Program-made: the position numbers and the translations under genes
The notes under the pieces: generated by a model
The model's input: the letters and a program-made list of their open reading frames with translations, nothing else
What the model was told of the DNA's origin: nothing
The model's database searches: none
Part shown: positions 44,971-51,640 of the stretch, in pieces
Position numbering within the stretch: the first letter of the stretch is position 1
Layout: each line of letters begins with the position of its first letter
Source of the DNA: an uncultured Verrucomicrobiota bacterium
Lineage (GTDB): Bacteria > Verrucomicrobiota > Verrucomicrobiia > Verrucomicrobiales > Verrucomicrobiaceae
Direction of reading: 5' to 3'
Length of the DNA: 64,000 nt
Assembly: GCA_903848465.1 (NCBI GenBank)
Contig: CAINGK010000125.1
Span: 1-64,000, forward strand

Positions 44971-47289
44971 ATGCGCACCATTCACCGTCTGCTGCGTATG
45001 CGGTTCCTGCGCTGGTCGGGCGCGGCACTGCTGCTGGCGGCAGTGGTCTGGCTGCTGCTGCCGCAGCCGGAGCTGTATCCGCCGGAGTTTCGTTTCTCGC
45101 GCACTCTGGAAGATCGCAACGGCAGGCTCCTGCATCTTGCGCTGACGCCGGATGGCAAGTATCGCCGCTACACGCCGCTGGCGGAGATCAGCCCGGCGTT
45201 GATCGAGGCAACGCTCACGCTGGAGGATCGCCATTTTTACGATCACCCGGGAGTGAATCCGCTCTCCATGCTGCGCGCGGCTTGGGGTGTCGTTTCAGGC
45301 TCGGCACGCGGCGGTGGCTCCACCATCACAATGCAACTCGCGCGGCTGCGGTATGATCTGCACACACGCACACCGTGGGGCAAGGCGTGGCAGATGCTGC
45401 GCGCGGTGCAGATGGAGAAGCATCACTCGAAGGACGACATCCTGGAGGCTTATCTCAATCAGGCGCCGTATGGCGGGAACGTGGAAGGCGTGGGCGCGGC
45501 GGGCCTGCTGTGGTGCGGCAAACCGGCGAAGGATCTGACTCTGCGCGAGGCCGTGGCGCTCTCCGTGCTGCCGCAAAGTCCAACGACTCGACGTCCCCGT
45601 GTGTCGGGTGACAACGCGAGCCTCGCCGCCGCACAGCATCGCTTGTGGGATCGTTTGCGTGAGGAGCGCGGCCTGCCTGCCGATCCGCTGGATGCGGCCT
45701 TCACGCTGCGGCATCTGCAACCCGTGCCACGAGAGGCACCGCATCTGGCACGGCGTTTGTTTGCCGGAAAACCGGCGGAAGATCGCGCCAGTTCGGGAGT
45801 GCCGCTGCGCTGCGCACTGGATGCCAATCGTCAGCAGGGAGTGGAGCAGGCGGTGAATGATTACGTGGAGCGCAAACGCGAGGTGGGCATAGCCAATGCA
45901 TCCGCTTTGCTGGTGCATGCGCCTTCGCGCGAGGTGCTCGCCTATGTCGGTTCCAGCCGCTTTCTCGACTACAAGATTCAAGGCCAGGTGGATGGCGTGC
46001 AGGCGCGGCGTTCACCGGGCTCTGCGTTGAAGCCCTTCATCTATGCACTGGCCATGCAGCAGGGCCTGATTCATCCCCACACGCTGCTGCGCGACGGACG
46101 CATGGCTTTCGGCAGTTACAACCCGGAGAATTTTGACCGCAACTTTGCCGGACCGATTTCCGCCGGAGACGCGCTGTATCACAGTCGCAACATCCCGGCA
46201 GTCGCCCTGGCACAGCGGCTGGAAGCACCCGGCTTGTACGGCTTTCTCAAAGAGGCGGGCGTGGCGCTGCCGCAACCTACAGAATTTTACGGACTGGCAC
46301 TGCCGCTCGGTGGTGGTGAAGTTTCGATGGAGGAACTGGCGGAACTTTATTCGCTGCTGTCGAGCGATGGCACCGCACAGCGGCTGAACTATTTCAAAGC
46401 GCAGAAGGCCTTCGAGACAAAGCCGCTGCTCACCGACGAAGCACGTTATCTCACCCGCGAGATGCTGCGCACGCGTGAAGGCGAACCCGTGATGGATGAC
46501 CCCGCAGTGACATGGAAGACAGGCACCTCGCACGGTTTTCGCGATGCCTGGGCGGCGGGCATGCGCGGCGAGTATGTGCTGGTGGTGTGGATCGGCAATT
46601 TCAATGGCAAGGCCAATCCTGCCTTCATCGCCCGCGAGTGCGCGGCACCGCTGCTGTTTGAAACGTTCCGGCATCTGCGCCTGCCGATGAAGCGTGAAAA
46701 GCCGCCCGCAGGTGTCTCGCAGGTGGAGCTGTGCGCGGTGTCAGGCCAACTGCCCACACCGTACTGCCAGCACCGCGTGCAGGGCGGCTTCATTCCCGGT
46801 GTGTCCCCCATCACGCCCTGCGACATCCATCGCGATGTCCTGATCGATGCCGCCAGCGGCCTGCGTGTGCCGCGTGATGACGGCAAGCGTGCGCTGAAAC
46901 ACGAGGTGTTCGAGTTCTGGCCACCGGACCTGCTGGAGATGTTCAAGCTGGCCGGTGTGCCACGCAAAACACCGCCACCGCTGGAGGCGAACGCTGAATC
47001 ACTGGTCGTATCCGATGCAGGCGCGGTGCCGAAGATTGTCTCTCCGCGTGCTGCATTGGTGTACACCCTGCAAGCCTCCAATGCGGCGCGGCAAAAGATC
47101 CCCCTGCGTGCGGACACCGCCCCAGGTGTGAACCGCGTCTTCTGGTTTGCCGGACCTCGCTTTCTCGGAGCCAGCGATCCGGCCACACCTGTCATGTGGA
47201 CCGCTTCCGCCGGGAAATGGCGCGTGCATGTGCTGGATGATCAGGGCCGCAGCGCCGCTGTAGAAGTTCGCGTGGAGATGGTGCCGTGA
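44971..47289 (+). CDS. pbpC: Penicillin-binding protein 1C
   Basis: 772 residues. One membrane anchor (AALLLAAVVWLLLPQP) is followed by a glycosyltransferase-51 domain with EDRHFYDHPGVNPLS and GGSTITMQLARL. The transpeptidase domain is intact: SxxK as SALK at about residue 351, SRN in YHSRNIPA, and KTGTS at about 516. The last 100 residues form the BiPBP-C domain typical of PBP1C. The enzyme polymerises and crosslinks peptidoglycan in the periplasm. It starts 5 bp after the alpha-2-macroglobulin gene, the conserved pairing also seen in E. coli. Family size is normal. Confidence 0.95.
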   Translation: MRTIHRLLRMRFLRWSGAALLLAAVVWLLLPQPELYPPEFRFSRTLEDRNGRLLHLALTPDGKYRRYTPLAEISPALIEATLTLEDRHFYDHPGVNPLSMLRAAWGVVSGSARGGGSTITMQLARLRYDLHTRTPWGKAWQMLRAVQMEKHHSKDDILEAYLNQAPYGGNVEGVGAAGLLWCGKPAKDLTLREAVALSVLPQSPTTRRPRVSGDNASLAAAQHRLWDRLREERGLPADPLDAAFTLRHLQPVPREAPHLARRLFAGKPAEDRASSGVPLRCALDANRQQGVEQAVNDYVERKREVGIANASALLVHAPSREVLAYVGSSRFLDYKIQGQVDGVQARRSPGSALKPFIYALAMQQGLIHPHTLLRDGRMAFGSYNPENFDRNFAGPISAGDALYHSRNIPAVALAQRLEAPGLYGFLKEAGVALPQPTEFYGLALPLGGGEVSMEELAELYSLLSSDGTAQRLNYFKAQKAFETKPLLTDEARYLTREMLRTREGEPVMDDPAVTWKTGTSHGFRDAWAAGMRGEYVLVVWIGNFNGKANPAFIARECAAPLLFETFRHLRLPMKREKPPAGVSQVELCAVSGQLPTPYCQHRVQGGFIPGVSPITPCDIHRDVLIDAASGLRVPRDDGKRALKHEVFEFWPPDLLEMFKLAGVPRKTPPPLEANAESLVVSDAGAVPKIVSPRAALVYTLQASNAARQKIPLRADTAPGVNRVFWFAGPRFLGASDPATPVMWTASAGKWRVHVLDDQGRSAAVEVRVEMVP

Positions 47290-47300
47290 TGAAGGTAAAA

Positions 47301-47386
47301 GGGAGCGCGGACACTCCTGTCCGCTTCTTCTATTCACGCGACTTCGCCGCCATTTGAATGAGGCGGGCAAGAGTGCCCACACTCCC
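47301..47386. repeat. BIME-like element: two inverted REP palindromes; possible terminator
   Basis: The 86-bp segment begins with GGGAGCGCGGAC, a 6-base loop and GTCCGC (to 47324), and ends with GCGGGC, loop and GCCCACACTCCC (47363-47386). The two 24-base ends are inverted copies of each other with five mismatches, and each is itself a hairpin. The left unit shares GGAGCGCGGAC and GTCCGC with 587-608. The first hairpin is followed by TTCTTCTATTC and may end pbpC transcription. It lies between converging genes, a usual place for such elements. Confidence 0.55.
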
Positions 47387-47412
47387 ATCCGAGCACGATC
47401 TTCGGCCTTTCC

Positions 47413-47922
47413 CTACTCCCCGTGCAGAGTGAATTTCTGCGCCTCCAGCTTCAGCAAAAACGCCTTGGCCTCCATGCCTCCTGCAAACCCCGTCAGCTTG
47501 CCATTTGACCCAATCACGCGGTGACAGGGCGCAATGATGGAGATGGGTTTTTTTCCATTGGCCGCGCCCACCGCACGCACCGCATTGGGATTGCCAATCT
47601 GCTCCGCGATCTGCGCGTAGCTGCGTGTCTCGCCAAAGGGAATGGTCAGCAGCGCCGCCCAGACTTTCTGCTGAAACTCGGTGCCCGTGAAATCAAGCTT
47701 CAGTGAAAACGTTTCACGCTTACCTTCAAAGTAATCCCGCAGCTGCCGCTCCGCTTCCAGCAGCACCGGATGCTTGGAGTCTTCATGCAGCGGACTGAGG
47801 CGCACGCGTTTCGGATCATCGTTTTCCCATAGCACCGCAACCAGTCCACGGTCATTCGCCACGAGCGTGAGCAGGCCCACCGGCGAGGGCATGGTTTTGA
47901 AGAAATAGCTGGAGGATGTCAT
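47413..47922 (-). CDS. ogt: Methylated-DNA--protein-cysteine methyltransferase
   Basis: 169 residues from the ATG at 47922, which starts directly before the family's usual beginning (YFFKTMPSPVGLLTLVAN). The frame is open to an ATG at 47991, which would add 23 residues without family similarity and lies inside an inverted repeat; I prefer the inner start. The active site IIAPCHRVIGSNG has the acceptor Cys at residue 133, and FGETRSYAQIAEQIGNP plus NPNAVRAVGAANG form the DNA-binding part. It removes O6-methylguanine in a suicide reaction. It is divergent from the Ada-AraC-AlkA gene; the inverted repeat between them may be a shared operator. Confidence 0.93.
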   Translation of the reverse strand: MTSSSYFFKTMPSPVGLLTLVANDRGLVAVLWENDDPKRVRLSPLHEDSKHPVLLEAERQLRDYFEGKRETFSLKLDFTGTEFQQKVWAALLTIPFGETRSYAQIAEQIGNPNAVRAVGAANGKKPISIIAPCHRVIGSNGKLTGFAGGMEAKAFLLKLEAQKFTLHGE

Positions 47923-47975
47923 GACAATGCGATTTGCGTGCGAGCAGATCATGGCGCGCTCTGGCAACGGCTGCT

Positions 47976-48024
47976 GGCCATTTTCGGACATGAAGATAAA
48001 ATAACCTCATGTCCGAAAACGGCC
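47976..48024. promoter_or_regulatory. Long inverted repeat between ogt and the Ada-AlkA gene
   Basis: Two 18-base arms (47976-47993 and 48007-48024), TTTTCGGACATGA and its complement at the core, match at 17 of 18 positions around the AT-rich spacer AGATAAAATAACC. The centre lies 78 bp from the preferred ogt ATG and 63 bp from the Ada-AlkA ATG. An operator for the AraC-type activator encoded at right, or for another repressor, is likely. Each arm also reads ATGTCCGAAAA outward, which explains spurious extra starts. Confidence 0.6.
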
Positions 48025-48062
48025 AGTCCAGATGGGCTGCATAGACTAGCCTGCTGAACTCC

Positions 48063-49517
48063 ATGAATCTGATCGATGATGATGTCGCCTATGCCGCGCT
48101 GAAATCCCGTGACTCACGCTTTGACGGCGTGTTTTTCGTGGGCGTCACCTCGACGGGCATCTACTGCCGCCCCATCTGTCCGGTGAAGGTGCCGAAGCGC
48201 GAGAACTGCCGCTTCTTTGAAAGCGCCGGGGCTGCGGAAAAAGCGGCCTTCCGCCCCTGCCTGCGCTGTCGGCCAGAGCTGGCTCCGGGCCATGCGCCGG
48301 TCGATCACGCGCATCGCTTGGCGGATTTGATCATGCTTCGCATGGACGAGGGGCTGGCGGATGAAGGCGCGGGTCTCGAAGAAATCGCCACGAAGTTTGG
48401 CCTCAGCTCGCGCCAGTTGCGCCGCATCGTGCAGCAGGAGCTCGGCGTCTCGCCCATCGAACTGATTCAAACCCGCCGTCTGCTTCTGGCCAAGCAACTG
48501 CTGACCGACACCCGGCTGCCCGTGATTGAGATCGCCTTTGCCAGCGGCTTCTCCAGCCTGCGCCGGTTCAATGACGCCTTCAGCCGTCATTATCGCATGC
48601 CACCCACACGCCTGCGCAAAGAAGCCACCGCACATCCGGGCAAGATGAATGTCACTGACACCTCCACACTGCAGCTCGGCTACCGCCCGCCCTATGACTG
48701 GCAGACGATGATCAAGTTTCTCGCCGCACGCACGATCCGCGAAGTAGAGTTAGTTTCCGACGGCACCTACTCGCGCACCGTTCGCCTTGGTGATCACACC
48801 GGCTGGATCAAAGTGTCCAATGCAGCGGAGAAGAACGCACTGCTGGTCGAGTTCACGCATTCGCTCACGCCCGTCCTGCCCGCGCTGCTGGGTCGGCTGC
48901 GCCACATGTTTGATCTCGCCGCCCGTCCCGACATCATCGCCGCGCATCTGATGCAGGATTCCACACTTAAAAAGAGCGTCACACAAAATCCCGGCCTGCG
49001 CTTGCCGGGTGCATTCGATGTTTTTGAACTGGCCGTGCGCGCCATCCTGGGCCAGCAGATCACCGTGCAGGCGGCGACCAAGATCGCCTGCCGCTACGCC
49101 GAAGCCTTCGGTGAGAAAATCGAAACACCGTTTCCTGAGCTCACGCGCCTGACACCCCAGGCACAAAAAGTCACCCGAGCCACCGTCGATGACATCGCCC
49201 GCCTCGGCATCATCCGCACCCGCGCCGCGTGCATCCTCGCCTTGGCAGAGGCCTTCCGCTCAGGCCGCTTGCAGCTTGAACCCGGTGCGCATCCCGAAGC
49301 CGCCATCGCGCAACTGGTGACGCTGCCTGGCATTGGTCATTGGACGGCCCACTACATCGCCATGCGTGCCCTGCGTTGGCCAGACGCCTTTCCCAAAGAA
49401 GACATCGCCGTCCGCAACAACCTCGGTGGCGTCACCGCAAAGCAGGCTGAAGAAATGTCCCAAGCATGGCGTCCTTGGCGGAGCTATGCCGTGATGCATG
49501 TGTGGAATGGACCGTAG
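48063..49517 (+). CDS. Ada-type regulator fused to AlkA DNA glycosylase
   Basis: 484 residues in three parts. Residues 1-75: Ada zinc domain with Cys35, Cys39, Cys66 and Cys69 (YCRPICP and RPCLRCRPE), the first being the methyl-phosphotriester acceptor in E. coli Ada. Residues 80-190: AraC-type HTH (LEEIATKFGLSSRQLRRIV; IEIAFASGFSSLRRFNDAFS). Residues 200-484: AlkA N-terminal domain and HhH-GPD glycosylase with LPGIGHWTAHYIAMRAL and catalytic Asp in FPKEDIAVRN. The protein should sense methylated DNA, activate transcription and excise alkylated bases. Ada's usual C-terminal methyltransferase domain is absent and is encoded separately by the divergent ogt. This fusion is known in other bacteria such as mycobacteria. 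Confidence 0.93.
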   Translation: MNLIDDDVAYAALKSRDSRFDGVFFVGVTSTGIYCRPICPVKVPKRENCRFFESAGAAEKAAFRPCLRCRPELAPGHAPVDHAHRLADLIMLRMDEGLADEGAGLEEIATKFGLSSRQLRRIVQQELGVSPIELIQTRRLLLAKQLLTDTRLPVIEIAFASGFSSLRRFNDAFSRHYRMPPTRLRKEATAHPGKMNVTDTSTLQLGYRPPYDWQTMIKFLAARTIREVELVSDGTYSRTVRLGDHTGWIKVSNAAEKNALLVEFTHSLTPVLPALLGRLRHMFDLAARPDIIAAHLMQDSTLKKSVTQNPGLRLPGAFDVFELAVRAILGQQITVQAATKIACRYAEAFGEKIETPFPELTRLTPQAQKVTRATVDDIARLGIIRTRAACILALAEAFRSGRLQLEPGAHPEAAIAQLVTLPGIGHWTAHYIAMRALRWPDAFPKEDIAVRNNLGGVTAKQAEEMSQAWRPWRSYAVMHVWNGP

Positions 49518-50471
49518 CTATTTTACTTTCCCAAACGCCGCCTTGAATGCCTGCGTCGTCTTCGGCCATTCCTTGTCGCGCGGAGTCAGCTCGCCGGGAT
49601 AGCCGCCGTTGGAGTTCCAATAAGTTTGCGACCGCGCCCCGTTCGTCTTCAGAAAAGCCGCCATCGCCTCCACAAAGGGCGCTGCATCCGGGCCCCAGAC
49701 GCCCCATTCATCAATCTGAAACGGTTTTCCGTGTGCTTTGGCAAAGGCCAGCATGCCCCCCAGATTCCATTCAGTGTAGCCGTAGGGGCTCACGCGCTTT
49801 TCCCACGCTTCCTTGGGGTCATTCGTCTCCCAGCCCTCGCCGCCCATCACCTTGGGCTTCCAGTACACATCCTGGCCCACGATGTCCACGTACTCATCTC
49901 CCGGCCACATCGTCCGTGGATCACTGGCACCCTCCGTGCTGGAAAAGCTGAAACGGAAACGCTCCCCGCCGGGCACCCCGCGAAACACCCCATGAAACCG
50001 CTGCCATGAGGCGATGAAGTCCGGGATCTGCGCCTGCTTCGCCCCACCCACACCCCAGGCAAACCACTCGCCGTTCATCTCATGGCTGGGCCGGATCACG
50101 ATCTCATACGTGCCCGGATTATTCTCCAAAATGGAGCCTGCCAGGCATTTCCAGTGCTCATCATATGCCCCTGTCTTCGCCTCCGCATAGCTGGCGTCTG
50201 TGATGATGATCGGCAGATCATACACCAGCCTGCGGTCGCCGCGTTGTCCATACACCGTCTGGCTCAGCCAGTTCGCATAGCGGTAGTTCTCCCACTTTTG
50301 GAAATCCACCGTGCACAAAATCACATCCACCTTCCGCCCCAGCCATGCCTCATAATCCAGCACCCGTTGCATGGAGTTTTCACCAAACACTCCAGTCAAA
50401 GGCTCCGAGGCGTGAAGGCTAGCGGTCAGGAACAGGGCCAGTGTGGCAAGAAAGGCAGATCTAAAGGACAT
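49518..50471 (-). CDS. Secreted glycoside hydrolase family 26 protein
   Basis: 317 residues from the ATG at 50471, which opens the signal peptide MSFRSAFLATLALFLTASLH; the open frame upstream runs into the tRNA-Ser gene and is not coding. GH26 marks are VIRPSHEMNGEWFAWG with acid/base Glu131 and QIDEWGVWG with nucleophile Glu255, on a TIM barrel. GH26 contains mostly beta-mannanases and some xylanases and glucanases, retaining mechanism (family knowledge). It converges with the Ada-AlkA gene with no space between the stops and stands alone otherwise. Substrate is not decided by sequence. Confidence 0.85.
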   Translation of the reverse strand: MSFRSAFLATLALFLTASLHASEPLTGVFGENSMQRVLDYEAWLGRKVDVILCTVDFQKWENYRYANWLSQTVYGQRGDRRLVYDLPIIITDASYAEAKTGAYDEHWKCLAGSILENNPGTYEIVIRPSHEMNGEWFAWGVGGAKQAQIPDFIASWQRFHGVFRGVPGGERFRFSFSSTEGASDPRTMWPGDEYVDIVGQDVYWKPKVMGGEGWETNDPKEAWEKRVSPYGYTEWNLGGMLAFAKAHGKPFQIDEWGVWGPDAAPFVEAMAAFLKTNGARSQTYWNSNGGYPGELTPRDKEWPKTTQAFKAAFGKVK

Positions 50472-50501
50472 GGTGGTGCTGGGTCTAACGGTGTACCAGC
50501 G

Positions 50502-50588
50502 CGGAGAGGGTGGGATTCGAACCCACGGTGGGGATAAACCCACGCCAGTTTTCAAGACTGGAGCCATAAACCACTCGACCACCTCTCC
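50502..50588 (-). tRNA. tRNA-Ser (anticodon TGA)
   Basis: 87-nt minus-strand cloverleaf with acceptor stem GGAGAGG/CCTCTCC and discriminator G. The anticodon stem is CCAGT/ACTGG around CTTGAAA, anticodon TGA. The long variable arm (GTGGGTTTATCCCCAC) is typical of class II tRNA-Ser, and the T arm contains GGTTCGAATCC. CCA is not encoded. It lies just upstream of the GH26 gene. Confidence 0.96.
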
Positions 50589-50707
50589 TGGTGCTGCGTT
50601 GCGGTGGGCCGATCATAGGCAACGTGAGGCAGACTGCCAAGAGGAAGTTTGCGCCAGATGCAAGTCAGGATTGATCCCTGTCGAGGGGGCATCCATGGTC
50701 ATCGTGC

Positions 50708-51499
50708 ATGATCCACAAGACCGCCCTAATTGATCCGAGCGCGCAAATCGACCCGACGGCCGAGATCGGTCCTTATGTGGTCATCGAAGGAGCGGCTGAA
50801 GTGGCTGCCGGATGCAGGATCGAAGCGCATGCCCAGCTCGTGGGACACGTGGTGGTGGGGGAGGGGACACGGATCGGACGCGCGGCGATCATTGGTGGGG
50901 AGCCGCAGGATCTGGGCTTTGATCGCGCTACGCAGAGCAGTGTGATTTTGGGCAAAAAAAATGTGATTCACGAGCATGTGACGATTCATCGGGGCAGCAA
51001 GCCGGGCACGGTCACACGAATTGGCGATGGCAATTTTCTCATGGTGGGTAGCCATCTGGCCCATGATGTGGTGCTGGGGGACCGGAACATCCTGGCGAAT
51101 GCAGTTCTGCTGGGCGGACACGTTCACATTGGGAACAGCACGTTCATTGGCGGCGGGGCGGTGTTTCACCAGTTTCTGCGCATCGGGGATTTTTGCGTGA
51201 TTCAGGGAAATGGCAGTTTCAGCAAGGATATTCCACATTACTGCGCCGCACAGCTCAAGAATCGCATCACAGGGCTGAATGTGGTCGGCCTACGGCGGCA
51301 GGGATTCACTGCTGAAGAGCGTGGGGAGATCAAGAAGCTGTTCAATCTGCTGTTTTGCAGCAGGATGAACCTGACGCAGGCGAGGCACCAGGCGGTGACC
51401 CAGGAGTGGTCGCAAAAAGCCCGGCGGCTGCTGGATTTTGTGCAGGCACCGAGCAAAAAAGGGGTCTGTCCGGTCCGCCTTGGCCGCGAGGATGATTGA
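50708..51499 (+). CDS. lpxA: Acyl-ACP--UDP-N-acetylglucosamine O-acyltransferase
   Basis: 263 residues. LpxA catalyses the first step of lipid A synthesis in the cytoplasm, moving a 3-hydroxyacyl chain to UDP-GlcNAc. Left-handed beta-helix hexapeptide repeats start at once (IHKTALIDPSAQIDPTAEIG) and continue to about residue 185. The catalytic region IHEHVTIHRGSKPG, then FLMVGSHLAHD, and the segment GGGAVFHQFLRIGDF agree with the family; the C-terminal helices (LRRQGFTAEERGEIKKLFNL) form the acyl-carrier binding part. Length is standard. It stands 141 bp before lptD on the same strand. Other lpx genes are not in the window. It indicates an LPS-type outer membrane. Confidence 0.96.
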   Translation: MIHKTALIDPSAQIDPTAEIGPYVVIEGAAEVAAGCRIEAHAQLVGHVVVGEGTRIGRAAIIGGEPQDLGFDRATQSSVILGKKNVIHEHVTIHRGSKPGTVTRIGDGNFLMVGSHLAHDVVLGDRNILANAVLLGGHVHIGNSTFIGGGAVFHQFLRIGDFCVIQGNGSFSKDIPHYCAAQLKNRITGLNVVGLRRQGFTAEERGEIKKLFNLLFCSRMNLTQARHQAVTQEWSQKARRLLDFVQAPSKKGVCPVRLGREDD

Positions 51500-51561
51500 G
51501 GCAACCAGCCGACTGGTTGGCTCTGCTCTGGGGTGTTTCTAATTCTGAGGAAACTTGGGGC

Positions 51562-51580
51562 GAAAAAGTCCGGCTTTTTC
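51562..51580 (+). terminator. A/T-rich hairpin between lpxA and lptD
   Basis: GAAAAAG and CTTTTTC form a perfect 7-bp stem around TCCGG, followed by TTGTC. It lies 63 bp after the lpxA stop and 61 bp before the lptD start. The low GC of the stem makes it a weak intrinsic terminator at best; a partial attenuator between the two genes is possible. Confidence 0.35.
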
Positions 51581-51640
51581 TTGTCACCGCGACCCCAGTA
51601 GCCTATTTAGAACGCTCACATCGACTGCCCGCGCAGGACG

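Noticed and set aside
47923..47991. Longer N-terminus for Ogt
   Set aside because: The added residues have no family similarity and run through the inverted repeat; kept as an alternative only.
50472..50582. Extended N-terminus of the GH26 gene
   Set aside because: These codons overlap tRNA-Ser; the ATG at 50471 opens a clean signal peptide.
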